DNA of 64,000 bases from Cordilura impudica (GCA_963682025.1 OY821520.1:83791465-83855464); one strand, 5' to 3'. Positions 10,422-22,600 are shown, counted from the first letter of the stretch. Translations and numbers: made by a program. Notes: generated from the sequence alone by a model not told the origin.

Positions 10422-11815
10422 AAAATGAAAAATAAAAAACGAAAAACGAAAAATTTAACATAAAAAATTAAAAATTAAAAAGAAAAATAAGAAACGAAAA
10501 ATGAAAAATAAAAAATTAAAAGTAAAAAATTAAAAATAAAAAATGAAAATTGAAAAATAAAAAATTAAAAATGAAAAATAAAAAATTAAAAACGAAAAAA
10601 AAAAAAAAAAAATCAAAAATAAAAAATGAAAAATGAAAACTGAAAAATGAAAAATAAAAACTGAACACTGAAAAATGAAAAATAAAAAATTAAAACTGAA
10701 AATTTAATAATGACAAAATGAAAACTGAAAAATTAAAAATGAATAATGAAAAATAAAAAATTTAAAAATTAAAAAGGAAAAATAAAAAGTTAAAAATGAA
10801 AACTGAAAAATTAAAAACTAAAAATGAAAAATGAAAAAAAAAATAAAAAATTAAAAAAATAAAAATGAAAAATGAAAAATAAAAAATTAAAAATAAAAAT
10901 TAAAAATAACAAATAACAAATGAAAAATGAAAATAAAAAATTAAAAATGAAAACTGAAAAAATAAAAATAACAAAATGAAGAATGAAAACTGAAAAATTA
11001 AAAACTAATAATGAACAATAAAAATTGAAAAATAAAAAGTTAAAAATAAGAACTGAAAATAAAAAATTAAAAAATTAAAAAATATATAAAATATGCAAAA
11101 TAAAAAATTAAAAAAAATAAAAATGAAAAATTAAAAATTAAAATTGAAAAATGAAAAATAAAAAATTAAAAATAAAAAATAAAAATCAAAAACAAAAAAA
11201 AAAAAAAATAAAAAATGAAAAATAAAATATAAAAAATTAAAAATGAAAATGAAAAATAAAAAATAAAAATGAAAAATGAAAAATAAAAAAGGAAAATTAA
11301 AAAATGAAAAATGAATAACGAAAAATGAAAAATGAATAATAAAAATGAAAAATAAAAAATTAAAAATGAATAATGAAAAATTAAAAAGAAAAAAGGAAAA
11401 ATAAAAAATTAAAAATTAATGATGAAAAATTAAAAATAAAAAATAAAAAATGGCAAATAAAAAATGAGAAATAAAAACTGAAAATGAAAAGTAAAAAATT
11501 GAAAATGAAAAATGAAAACTGAAAAATAATAAATGAAAACTGAAAAATTAAAAATGAAGAATGAATAATGAAAAAAAAAAAATTAAAAATAAAAAATGAA
11601 CAATAAAATATTAAAAATAAAAAATTAAAAATAAATAATGAAAATTGAAAAATGAAAAATTAAAAAAAAAATAAAAAAATGAAAAATTAAAAATGAAAAA
11701 TGAAAAAAAAAAATAAAAAATTTTAAATTAAAAATATAAAAAATTAAAAATGAAGAAGAAAAATAAAAAATGAAAAATAAAAAATTAAAAATGAACAACA
11801 AAAATTAAAATGAAA
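10422..11815. repeat. Heptamer array, A-rich strand
   Basis: Same unit type as 7596-9659. The string around 10960-11200 again matches the 8060-8330 block, indicating a third, more diverged copy of the higher-order unit. Confidence 0.85.
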
Positions 11816-11867
11816 TTTTTAAAATAAAATTAACCGGTTGAAATAATAAATAATATAATTATTCTTA

Positions 11868-12020
11868 TATTCGTAGAGCCCCTGCAGTTGATTGCTATAA
11901 GGGATACATAGATGCCGCTTTTTGTTTGATTTTAAAAAAGTGCCATAAAAAAAATCTTTAATTGCTAGATGTTTAACATCTCCCCTGTGATCGGACTCAC
12001 ACGATTTTATTTTATTTTTT
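11868..12020. repeat. Dispersed repeat, copy 2 (mate at 4076-4225)
   Basis: Matches 4076-4225 through AGAGCCCC, TTTAAAAAAGTGCCATAAAA and CATCTCCCCTGTGATCGGAC. Between A-rich array on the left and T-rich array on the right it marks the point where array strand polarity switches. Confidence 0.75.
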
Positions 12021-12112
12021 TTTAATTTCAGGCCCTCTGAGTTAAGGATCATCTGTACGGCTTTTTTGGATCAAAACTTCGAAATTTAACGTAAAATAAA
12101 CCATATCTAGTT

Positions 12113-12236
12113 TTTCATTTTTAATTTCTCATTTTTCATTTTCCACTCTTCATTTTCCATTTTTCATTTTTCATTTTTCAATTTTCAATTTTCATTTTTC
12201 ATTTTTTATTTTCCATTTTTAATTTTTTATTTTCCG

Positions 12237-12267
<31 letters not shown>

Positions 12268-12376
12268 TCCATTTTTCATTTTTATATTTTAATTTTTAAT
12301 TTTCCATTTTTCATTTTCCATATTCCACTTTCCATTTTTCATATTTCATTTTTAATTTTTAATTTTTCATTTTCCG

Positions 12377-12407
<31 letters not shown>

Positions 12408-12431
12408 TTCATTTTTCTATTTTCATTTTTC

Positions 12432-12463
<32 letters not shown>

Positions 12464-12735
12464 TTCATTTTCCATATTCCACTTTCCATTTTTCATATTT
12501 CATTTTTAATTTTTATTTCCATTTCCTGTTTCATTTTTATATTTTCATTTTTCATTTTCCATTTTTCATTTTCCATATTCCACTTTCCATTTTTCATATT
12601 TCATTTTTAATTTTTCATTTTCCATTTTTCATTTTTATATTTTCGTTTTCATTTTCCATTTTTCATTTTCCATATTCCACTTCCCATTTTTCATATTTAA
12701 TTTTTAATTTTTAATTTTTAATTTTTCATTTTCCA

Positions 12736-12781
<46 letters not shown>

Positions 12782-13511
12782 CAAATTTTCATTTTTATTT
12801 TTTAATTTTCCATTTTCCATTTTTAATTTTTCTTTTTCCGTTTTCCGTTTTCCATTTTTCATTTTCCATTTTTCATTTCTCATTTTCAATTTTTCAATTT
12901 TAATTTTCCATTTTTTTTTTTGTTTTTCATTTCTTATTTTCCATATTCCATTTTCAATTTTTTCACTTTCCATTTGTCATTCTTCATTGTTAATTTTTCA
13001 TTTTCCATTTTGCATTTTTCGTTTTCCACTTTTAATTTTTCATTTTCCATTTTTCAATTTTCATTTTTAATTTTCCATTTTCCATTTTTCATGTTTCATT
13101 TTCCATTTCTTATTTTCCGTTTTTCATTTTCCATTTTCCATTTTTAATTTTTCATTTTCCATTTTCTACTTTTCATTTTCCATTTTTCATTTTCATTTTT
13201 CATTTCTCATTTTCCATTTTGCTTTTTCCTTTTTCCATTTTCGATTTTCAATTTTTCATTTTTCATTTTCCATATTTCATTTTTAATTTTTCAATTTCCA
13301 TTTTTCAATTTTCAATTTTGATTTTTAATTTTTCATTTACCATTTTTAATTTTTTCGTTTTCCGTTTTCCGTTTTCCATTTCTCATTTTCCATTTTCCAT
13401 TTTTCAATTTTAATTTTTAATTTTCCATTTTTTATTTTCCATATTCCATTTTCCATTTTCCATTTTTCAATATTTCATTTTCCATTTTTCATTTTCCATT
13501 TTTCATTTTCC

Positions 13512-13543
<32 letters not shown>

Positions 13544-13585
13544 TTTATTTTTATTAATTTTTAATTTTTAATATTTAATTTTAAT
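12113..13585. repeat. Heptamer array, T-rich, TTTTCCA subtype with about 90-bp higher-order unit
   Basis: Unit is TTTTCCA/TTTTTCA, richer in C than the other arrays and of opposite strand polarity to 3258-11815. The phrase TCCATATTCCACTTTCCATT recurs near 12310, 12470, 12570 and 12665 within longer matching blocks, showing a higher-order period. No protein is encoded. Confidence 0.85.
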
Positions 13586-16220
13586 GATAAAAAAATATTT
13601 TGTAAAACTTGCTTAGGCCAATGTGACACGTGCAGTATTAATATACACACAACTGTAATGACTTCAACAATACGAAGAATTACAACATATACAACATATC
13701 TTAAGAAAAACAACAAACACACTGAAAAATTTCATTTTTTCAAGAGTTTTTTCAAAGTTTCATTCATAGCTCATGAACCCTTTGACCGATTTTGACGGTT
13801 TTAAACAGCAACTCCTTTGGGATGTTAGTAAACTATTTTATACAAAAACGAGCGGTCTAGCTTAGATATTGACAGCGTGATCGTGATTTCCACAGACAGA
13901 CGGACAGACGGTCATCGTTAAATCAACTTCCCTTGTTATAAAAAACAACAAAAAGATCTGACAATCTAAATATAGCATAAGTGCTTAAAAATTAAAACTG
14001 CCTCTCTAATGCAAAATTATTTTGAGCACTCTATGTGCTGTAATATCTAGGAACTGCTGAGGCCTTAAGAAGTGCAAACTAAAAGGGATACATGAAAATT
14101 GAAGTGGTTTTTGTCTGCATCTAAAAAAAACACGGAAAATCTGCGAAAAGCGTCCGAGTTTTTTGATGCAACTTACTTTAAAATGATCTAAAATAATGTT
14201 ACTTTATATTCACAATTGAGCCATTATATTATATGTACGTGACGTAGCATACGCTATGTGATATGGTATGGCAACAGATTTAAGTTGCAGATTTTTTAAA
14301 ATAATCTAATTTTAATATTTTTTAGATAATATCATATAAAAACCTTTTTATTGCATTTTTTCGGTCATGGTGGACACTTCTGTTGAAATGCCCATATGAG
14401 ATCTTCTTCATTTACTTTAACAGATAATTTTTCATTAGATAAAAGTTCTTAGGTTTAAGCAAAAAACAGATCTTGAACGGCAACCATATTTTTGGTAGTA
14501 GCAGCAGCTGAGTAATTTTGCTTTTACACCTGCATATTTTTGCTCACAACCGAATATCTGTCTGTATTAAGTTTATGTAAAAGCATATGAGATATATTAA
14601 GAAAGATACAAAATATAACTTTTTATTATAATACGTCACTATATTTCGATACTTCATTAAAAATAATCGTGCTCAAAGTTAATTATTTTTAATGTATTAA
14701 ATTAAATTATTAGAATCGGTAGCAAAATTCATACAGCAGATTGGTTAGGTGCCACCGTTGGCATCAAATATAGTTTCACAAGTAATTAATTTTAAATTAC
14801 ATTAATTAAATTAATTTAATAAACTTTTATTTTAACAACTTTCTTCTCATTTCCTATGTTTTTGTTAAGTGCTTTAAAATAATAACAATTATTTCGGCAT
14901 AACTATAAAATCTTAACAAGATCTTAGGCACCAACAATATACATAAATAACTTGCAATATTTAAAAAACAAACAGAAGAAAGACGACTGAAAAGAAAGAA
15001 AGACAGAGAGGCAGACATACTAACTGGAAGCAGACCCATTAACCCACAATTCCATATAATAATATTTTCTCAAACACTTACTGCTCGTAAGACTCTTTGT
15101 GTTTATATATATTTGTTGGCAATATTCTGTTTTTCTAAAACAAATTATAATGAAATGCAGCGCAAAAAAAAGTTGGTGATCGCTGAGGCATATTCTCGAA
15201 ACACGCATAATATTCAGTACTTGAATGTACTTGTTTTTAATTTGTTGCCATTAGTTTTGTCGGCCTACTCCTACAGACAGCAGCAGTCAATTATTACTTG
15301 TACATTCTTTCATGTCTTAACAACTACCTTCTCATACATTTATATTTATTTTTATTTTTATTTAGTTTTTGTTAATTTGACCAAATTTCCGCATTGTTGT
15401 GTTTGCCAAAAATAAAATAAAAACTATAAAAATTCAAGAGAAACAATTTGCGGTCCATTAGAAAAAGAAAGCATAATATCTTATATTAAAAATTTATAGA
15501 AATAATATAAATATTTTTAATATGTATGTATGTTCGCCCGTCCCGATTTCGTTGTTTTCGAATTTAAAAATGCTTGCCCCCCCAAATGATAGGGATTTAG
15601 GAGACTTTTACGCGAAAAATAGCAAAAATTTTTTGGATAAAAAAGCAGATGGCTACCGGATCCTAAAGATTGCAATCCCAGTGCATTAAAAAAATATATA
15701 TATTTTTGATTTTCAAAAAATTAACGGCAAAAGTTGGGCAATACAGAGTACATTCCGGGAAAAATATTAATAAAATTTCCGTAGAGCAATTTTGGTGCAG
15801 CGTTGCATCTTAAAGATGGAAAGTGAGTATATGTTTTTTTTTTCTTTCTTTCTTTCAAGCAAAATTTGTCTCAAAAGATGCGCAAACAAGAGGATATTAG
15901 TTAAAACTATTTCAAAAAATGTGATAGAGCTTTTTGGTCCAGCGCACAGTGGAACGAGTGGACTTTTTTGTAAAATTTACTTGCAGGCTGCAGTTTTTAG
16001 CCGATTTTAACATTTTGTACCTTATTTAAATAGTTTTAACGAAGGCGCTCTGTTTTTCGTAGTTTTTGAGACTAATTATTACGTCTTTCCTTTGACATAA
16101 CAAATTCTTTTTCGTTTGAAGCACTGTACGGAAGGGCTTTTCTTTGGTCTAAAAAATAATTGAGTTTTATCAAATATTTTTCGCAACACCAGGTGAATGT
16201 AAAATTCAATTTATAAAAAT
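13586..16220. other. A/T-rich spacer with one mini-me-like fragment
   Basis: About 13760-13935 holds TTTGACCGATTTTGACGG, CGTGATTTCC-like sequence and ACAGACAGACGGACAGACGG followed by TCATCGTTAAATC, a group B mini-me-like fragment. The rest, including the open frame at 15113-15415, has no recognisable protein family, no tandem array and no clear transposon end. Confidence 0.5.
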
Positions 16221-16580
16221 CAAGAGTGTTAAATTCGGCTATGCCAAATATTTGATACCCCACATTAATATCTGGACTTATTGCACTATTTATAATAAAT
16301 GAAAACAAAATATTTAAATTACTACAACAAACACATTGAATTTTTAGTATTTTTTAGAGGTGTCCTCATATTTTACACGATATCTTCCCATAATAATTCC
16401 CGATTTTCTCTATTTTACGTACCAACTTGGTCGAAATTATAGCAAACAATGTTGTCTAAAGTTGACCCAGGTAGATGGTTTATTTTGTGAATTAGCGTAA
16501 ATTAAACAGACGGACAGACGGACAGCGAGGCGGACATCGCTATATTGACTAGAGTTTTCAAATTGTTTCAGACCACTTTG
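16221..16580 (+). mobile_element. mini-me/DINE-1-like element, group B, copy 2 (3' truncated)
   Basis: Head AAGAGTGTTAAATTCGGCTA, then AGAGGTGTCCTCATATTTTA, TTGACCCAGGTAGATGG and the core ACAGACGGACAGACGGACAG near 16506. The conserved tail is missing. Confidence 0.7.
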
Positions 16581-18215
16581 AAGCTATGTCTCTAAGAGTG
16601 CTTCTACAGGTTTTTTTTTTTCAATTATTGTTGCAAAACCCCTTTTCACGAAACGTTATTTTGGAGGTACATCCTTTGTTTGCAACGTTATTGTTATTAT
16701 TCACACTTTTTTCATATGCTTAAATAATAATTTATTCTGTTGATCTTTGAGGCTTCAGATTAATAGATAGTTTATCATCGCTCTTGTCCGAATTAATTTT
16801 TTTAATAATTAAAAACCGCATCTACTCAGAAATTGGCTTACCACGTGTCATCGTTTAACAACTAATCATAATTTAAGTTAACCAACATAAAAAACATAAT
16901 GTTTCTTTGTTCTCTGACATTTCTTTTAATTTTTTTGTTTATATTTTAAATTTTAGAGTTCTTCTAAGCCGTATTTATAACACGGAACGAATTAATAGTG
17001 GTCAAATTATTTTTATAAAATATAATTAACTATCGGTTAATTTGAGTTTTTATAACATTTTATTATAAGATGTGCAAAAATGATTTAAGGCATTTCAAGA
17101 AAACAAAATAACCTGCCAGATAAGTACAACTTACTTGGCGTGTTAACATAATTTCATTTTAAATGTGGCTTTTAATATAATACAGTCGTTGAGTACGAAT
17201 TAATAGTGGTTAGGGCTCATATATGTAAGTTTTGATTTAAAATTCATATGTATAGCCGTACAAAATCGTCCTCAAATTTTTGGGTTTTATTAAATGGATG
17301 CCTCACTTGCCAAATTGATTAACTCCACATTGTTGTTAATAAAAATTTCTGTACTAATAAAGATGTGCTAATGGTTTTATTCCTCATTATTAAATAAATC
17401 AATCAAGCGATTTGACATAAAAATTTTCATATAAAAGAAAGTGGAGTTAATCGATTTGGCAAGTGATACAAATAATAGGAGCATTTAAGCATTCTATTGG
17501 ATAGACTTTGCAAATACCTTCATGTGTATTAATCTGAAAATTCTGAAAAATAAGCGAAAGAAACGGCCATTCTTGGTACCTTTTTTATCCTCTAAATATG
17601 AGATTGGGCAGCTAAACAAAATACGAGTCACTTATTTTTCAAGTTCTATAAAATATGCAAGTTTCATCATGATCTACGGGTGCCTCCGAGTTCATAACGT
17701 GACCACCTCATACAATACTACAAATCTGTTTACTTAAAGAGTATTTTAATTACAACATTGTTGTTAAGTGCGATATTCCTCCCGTTAAAGGTCAAGTTTT
17801 TTAATTAATGACATTTTTATTCAAATCAAAAGCAACCACTGGAAACTTCGTTGATTTGTTTTGCACCCACTTTATATAAAAAAAAATTATTTTTTCTTTG
17901 CCATACCTGTGTTTAGGTTATTTGAAATATATATTTTCTTTTACTGAGCTAGCCTGGTCTGGCCACCAGGCAATAAAAGTTGATTAACCTCAAATATTTA
18001 CAAAATGGGTTGTCAACCACAAGTGCTAGTACGAGTAATTTAATCTCTGTGGTGGTTATTGAACTGTGAAAACTTACTGGCTGGACATGAACAGCACCAG
18101 CAAGACCGGGTAATTTTTTATGGCTATTAAATAGTTTTACGCTATTATTAATTTTAAATGTTAAGAAACGCAACGAACGCTAGGAGTTAAAGAAAAAAAT
18201 ATATATTTAATTTAT
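16581..18215. other. Mostly unassigned spacer with a small MITE at 17303-17466
   Basis: CGAATTAATAGTGGT occurs twice (about 16987 and 17195) and may mark two ends of an undefined repeat. No gene is supported. The one clear structure, 17303-17466, is listed separately. Confidence 0.45.
17303..17466. mobile_element. 164-bp MITE with about 27-bp terminal inverted repeats
   Basis: Left end TCACTTGCCAAATTGATTAA and CTCCAC; right end GTGGAGTTAATCGATTTGGC and AAGTGA. Only one mismatch is visible over about 26 bp. No coding capacity. I could not define a target duplication. Confidence 0.6.
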
Positions 18216-18329
18216 TTAGACTTGTTGTTGTGATGGATTTAAGTTAGCTGAAGTAAAATTTAAGCTAAACAAATCGTTGGAAAAAGGCAACCATGTAATG
18301 AAGGCAAACAAAATATTTTGTGTATAAAT

Positions 18330-18945
18330 TTTTAAATATAAATTACTTGAATATGAGTAAAAAAATATCATCATAAATATTTTTAAATTTAAGGGCATTT
18401 TTTGAAAACAAATGTTTATATGAAATAGCTGGTTCAGGAATCTGTGAGGATTCATTGAACAATTAATATAACTAGCAAATTTCAGTGCTCAAAATTCGAG
18501 TGCAAATTCTAGGCAACTTTTTTTCAACTTAGCCAATTCACAAACCAACACTTTTTGGTTTATTATTGTGAATGAAGAAAACAAACTTACAAGCACATTA
18601 ACAAATTTAATAACACACACATAGCATTGTATAATTTTATATATGTGTTACTCAAAATAAAGGCAAAAGTTTAAGAATCTGTAAGTCTGGTGAATAGCTA
18701 AAAAGGAGTTCCTTTGAAATAAAATAGGTTTTGTCAAAATCGGGATAAAACGGTAGAACAAAACATCGGTCACAAGAAATCGCCTACACTATTAATATTA
18801 TAGATAACTAAAATCAACGCACAAGAACTTGAGGAAACTGATAAATTTGAGTATTGGGCAATAGTGTGTGCCATCGAAAATACTTTTACACTGACAGCCC
18901 TCAAGCGATACGTATTGACGAGAAAACTACGGAAAAATAAAAACA
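18330..18945. repeat. Unnamed dispersed repeat, copy 1, split by a Helitron
   Basis: Parts 18330-18471 and 18805-18945 align in order with the continuous sequence at 22370-22600 (ATAAATATTTTTAAATTTAA; TTCAG.AATCT..GA.GATT; GCGTATTGATGA/TACGTATTGACGA). Copy 2 serves as an approximate empty site for the Helitron at 18472-18804. Confidence 0.6.
18472..18804 (-). mobile_element. Non-autonomous Helitron, family 1, copy 1
   Basis: On the minus strand it runs from TCTATAATATTAATAGTG to a near-palindromic 3' stretch (CTCGAATTTTGAGCACTG) and ends CTAG, the TC...hairpin...CTRR arrangement of Helitrons. Interior blocks (GATTTCTTGTGACCGATG; AATTTGTTAATGTG) are shared with the other copies. No protein is encoded. 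Confidence 0.8.
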
Positions 18946-18947
18946 AA

Positions 18948-20014
18948 AATAAGTACGAAAATTATAGTAGATCTAGACCGACTATGTAATTAATTGGGTA
19001 TAGAAAATAGGCATAAACCAAATCTGATTGGAATTTTTATTCATATTTTGCCTACAGATCTGAAAAATTTCACATCGGATGCTATATTTATATGGGGACA
19101 AGGTCGAAAAATGGACCAATCCTGACCAAATTTGGTAAGTCACTTATTTTGTGCAGAAACATATACAAACCAAATTTGATAAAAATCTGTGCAATATTTT
19201 TAAGTGTGCGAAGTAAGCCCCCCATTTTTGGAAATACAATTTTTTGAAGATTGTTCTGAATTGTTCTAGGATTGTTCTACAATGTTCCAAAACGATAAGT
19301 TTCTAAGATGTAATTTGTACCGGTAAATCGAAAAAACGAATTTTAAGCTTTGCCCCCCACTTCTGGAAAAAAAAATTGGCGGTTGTTCTAGGTTGTTCTA
19401 GTTGTTCTAAACATTGTTCCAAAATAGATATGTCGCAAGTCGTAACGTACGCAAATGAGAACGAAAAACATTTTTCCGCGATTCAGGATACCATGTACGA
19501 AAGAAATTTTGGAATCTGTACGTTAACTTTCGTGTTGCATAAAAATATTGATATCGTTTAATAACGTTGATATTTTTTTTTCCAAGAGTGGAGGGCAAAG
19601 TTTAAAACTCGTTTTTTTCGATTTACCGGTACAAATTATATTTTAGAAACTCATCGTTTTGGAACATTGTACAACATTCCTAGAACAATTCATAACAATC
19701 TTCAAAAAATTGTATTTCCAAAAATGGGGGCCTAACTTCGCACACTTAATATTTTTGTTTTTTGATAGATTTAAGTGAAGCAGCTTTATATGGGGGCTAT
19801 GACTAAGGATTGTCCTATTGGGTTTATTTTTGGACTACTGATTAATGGGTGTATTGAACATACATAAACCCCAAAAATCTATAAAGATAGTTTGGATTTT
19901 ATGTCAATTTAAGTCGATTTCATAGGGGTCATTTGTATGGGGACTAGGTCTGAAGATGCACCGTTTTTCACCAATTTCAATAGTGTTATGTTTTGGACGA
20001 TAGTAGCTTATATT
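18948..20014 (+). mobile_element. mini-me/DINE-1-like element, group A, copy 3, interrupted and 3' truncated
   Basis: Diverged copy: AAGTACGAAAATTATAG, TAGATCTAGACCGACTATG, then the interior shared with 6002-6801. It is interrupted at 19202-19747 by a foldback element and ends near 20014 before any GGAC core. Confidence 0.7.
19202..19747. mobile_element. MULE-like/foldback MITE with 9-bp target duplication
   Basis: Two arms of about 175-180 bp are inverted copies, starting AAGTGTGCGAAGT at one end and ending ACTTCGCACACTT at the other. Exactly AATATTTTT lies on both sides (19193-19201 and 19748-19756). The intact sister sequence at 6291 has this string once, which confirms the insertion. Long TIR plus 9-bp duplication is the signature of Mutator-like elements. 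The arms contain repeated TTGTTCTA units, and the middle (open frame 19376-19561) has no family resemblance. Confidence 0.85.
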
Positions 20015-20479
20015 AAAAAAATAAAAATAAAAAGATAATAACAAAAATAAATATAAAAATTAAAAGATAGTAATAAAATAGATAACAGAGAAATTTTATA
20101 TGTTGTTTATGAATTAATTTCGTTTTTTATTTTTTAATTTTTATTTTTTAATTTTTTTTTATTATTATCATTATTATAATTATTATTTTTATTTTTTTAT
20201 AACTGCTACTGGATTCTTTAAAACAAATTTTTGTAAAACAATTGTTGTCGTTTTTATAGGGCTGCATCAAAATTTTCCGATCGCTTTGGAAAATGTTTTA
20301 ATTTTTAGATTTGCGCGTTCAAGAACATGTGCTGTTTTTTTTTTTTTTTTTTAGCAGTACACGTGCAAGAACACGAACTTTAAATAAAACTACACTCGAA
20401 TCTGTGTGGTTTATATGTGTTCGAAACAAAAAATACGTGATAGAAAAATTATCGTGTACATAACGAAATATTAAAACGA

Positions 20480-20765
20480 AACACAGTCATGATTGTGTTC
20501 GGTACCGTACAAAATTTAGAAACACGCACAATTGATATCAAAATAAAAATATGTGTTTGTTGCTCTGAGCTATGTTTGTTTTCATATATGTACGAGTTTT
20601 TTATTCAGTGTGTATTTTTTTCTGAACTCTGCTTTTTACCAAACAAACTATCTACTGCTTTTGGTTACTGATGAGGGTGATGACTAGCCGAAACAGCTGT
20701 ATAACCTGTCAAGCAGTAAAGGTGAATTTTCTGAAAAAAGTGTGCTTTTTGCTTTATTTAAAGTA
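20480..20765 (+). mobile_element. Penelope-like element fragment with hammerhead
   Basis: Blocks TTTTTACCAAACAAACTATC and TACTGCTTTTGGTTACTGAT and the stretch after the ribozyme (CTGTCA.GCAG, then TTTTGCTTTATTTAAAGTAA) are shared with 40930-41095 and, on the minus strand, with 58385-58600 and 39115-39245. Penelope-like retroelements are known to carry minimal hammerhead ribozymes at their ends. No reverse transcriptase is present here, only the terminal part. Confidence 0.65.
20663..20706 (+). ncRNA. Type I hammerhead ribozyme motif
   Basis: Parts in order: GGTTA (20663-20667), CTGATGA (20668-20674), a short stem II region beginning GGG and ending GCC (20675-20689), GAAA (20690-20693), palindromic CAGCTG as stem III (20694-20699), TA as the expected cleavage site (20700-20701), and TAACC (20702-20706), the perfect complement of GGTTA and thus stem I. 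All core positions that I can check are present. Stem II is weak (two G-C pairs, then a mismatch), and the loopless stem III favours dimer folding, as known for Penelope-type hammerheads. Confidence 0.85.
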
Positions 20766-21224
20766 AGAACATTTGATCTTTAGCTTGATCTAACTCAATC
20801 ATTATAATGATAAATATCGAAAACAAGATTTTTTATTTTTATAGAAAATAATAAAATTCACAATAATTTGTTTAAATATTTTGATAGGCCTTGTAAATTG
20901 CTATATTATTAAGAAAATATAATCATTTAAAGAAAAAAATTTTAATTTTATTTTTTTCGGTCTTCCGACTTACATCTTACAGACACTATATGAATATAAA
21001 AATATTGTTTGTACAAATTTAGAAATAATGAAATACTTGTAGAAAGCTTTAAACATCTTATAATTAATTCCAAAATTAGTACGATAAAAATAATCATAAA
21101 ATGTATCTTATATCTTATATTATTTGTTAAAATCTTGAATATAAACATTACAGCAAATGATGATCTAGCATAAAAAAGGACTAAAAATTAAAGAACAATA
21201 TTCCAAATTATTTCAAACGAAAGA

Positions 21225-21450
21225 AGCATGAAATTGTTTTAATGTTACTAAGTCACTAAAGTCCGCAATGTTTCGTTTAAAGAACCCCAACATTGTATAC
21301 GCTTTCATGTAATATACATATATGATTATGAACATTCAAATTGGAGTCAAAAGTAACTCCTAAAGGTTTTACTTTTTTCACTCTCTCAAGAATGACTTCA
21401 TATATGGTGTAGCTATAGAAAACTGAATTATGACAATGAGCAAATAATAT
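21225..21450 (-). pseudogene. Non-LTR retrotransposon RT C-terminal fragment
   Basis: Minus-strand translation gives ERVKKVKPLGVTFDSNLNVH followed, after a gap, by MLGFFKRNIADFSDL. These match the thumb region that follows the YADD block in Jockey/I-group reverse transcriptases (K.LGV..D..L....HI ... LGF..R). The catalytic part is absent. The fragment is bounded on its 5' side by a Helitron end at 21470. Confidence 0.7.
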
Positions 21451-21469
21451 AACGCAACACTTATTAATA

Positions 21470-21608
21470 CTAGCAGAGCCCAGTTCTCGAAGTGCAAATT
21501 GTAGGTTTTTTTTTCATTCAATTTCTGTTTTTCTGTTTTTTGCCACAGTATGTTCATTTTAGGCAATTCACAATGCAACACAGGGCCTGTGATATGCAAT
21601 TATTTTAA
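21470..21608 (-). mobile_element. Non-autonomous Helitron, family 1, internally deleted copy
   Basis: Begins (plus strand) CTAGCAGAGCCCAGTTCTCG, the reversed 3' end of the family, but is cut short after about 140 bp. It directly adjoins the complete copy at 21609. Confidence 0.6.
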
Positions 21609-21976
21609 CTAGCAGATCCCAGCGCTCGAAATTCGAATGCAATTTCTAGGCGACTTTATATTTCAACTTAGCCAATTCACAAACCAACACTTTTATGGTT
21701 TATTATTATTGTGAATGAAGATAACACACACATTAACAAACACATTAACAAATTTAATAAAACACACATAGCATATGTATAATTTTATGTATGTGATAGT
21801 AGCAACTTTAAGTACAATTTACTCAAAATAAAGGAAAAAATTAAAAAAATCTGCAAATCTGCAAAATGGCTAAAAATAAATACCTTTCAAATAATATACG
21901 TTTGGTCAAAATCGGGATAAAATGGTAGAACAAAATATCGGTCACAAGAAATCGCCTAGCCTATTAATATTATAGA
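21609..21976 (-). mobile_element. Non-autonomous Helitron, family 1, copy 2
   Basis: Plus strand starts CTAGCAGATCCCAGCGCTCG with the palindrome CTCGAAATTCGA and ends CCTATTAATATTATAGA. Minus strand therefore reads TC...hairpin...CTAG. Full-length by comparison with 53467-53831. Confidence 0.85.
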
Positions 21977-22295
21977 TGAAATTCGATTGCGTTATTTTCG
22001 TTAATGGTTTATGTGTAAAATTATTTTTCAATTCATTACAGGGCTTTTCATATACAATTTTTCCAAACACAAAAACAAATTTATTAAGCGCACAAAGCAT
22101 TCTATAATTTTATGTATATTGTTAGTAGCAACTTTAAATGCATTTTACTAAAAAAAAAAAAAAATGTAGAAGTATAAAAATCTGTAAATCTGGTGGACAG
22201 CTAAAAAGAAATACCTTTCAAATGAGGTATGCTTGGTCAAAGTCTGGCTAAAATTAACAAAATTACATCGGTCACAAGATATCGGTCACAAGCTG
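21977..22295 (-). mobile_element. Non-autonomous Helitron, family 1, partial long variant
   Basis: Contains TAGTAGCAACTTTAAATGCA, TCTGTAAATCTGGTGGACAG and ACATCGGTCACAAGA shared with the family. The start GTTATTTTCGTTAATGGTTT matches the internal block of the longer copies at 37485 and 46323. It follows copy 2 head to tail. Confidence 0.6.
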
Positions 22296-22369
22296 GGGTC
22301 TAATCGTGATCGAGTAAACTTGATCAAAATTTTTCATTTCGAAATCACGGCATTATATTATTTGAATCT

Positions 22370-22600
22370 GTTTAAAAATATATCAACATAAATATTTTTA
22401 AATTTAAAGAATTTGTTTTTATTTTCTTTTTGGAATAAGTCAATTTAGATATGAGCAAGGTTGGATTCAGAATCTAAGAAGATTAGTTAATAATAATGTA
22501 ACAAAGACTAAAATTAAAAATCATCGAACTGACTTATTCAGTAATAGCCTTCAAAGAACGCGTATTGATGAATTGTATTCGGGAAAAATAAAAAATAAAA
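22370..22600. repeat. Unnamed dispersed repeat, copy 2
   Basis: Uninterrupted match to 18330-18471 plus 18805-18945. The stretch 22640-23090 after it is unassigned; its open frame at 22734-22922 resembles no family I know. Confidence 0.55.

Noticed and set aside
15113..15415. 100-residue open frame as a possible small gene
   Set aside because: A/T-driven composition, no recognisable domain, no splice or promoter support, and an overlapping frame on the other strand.
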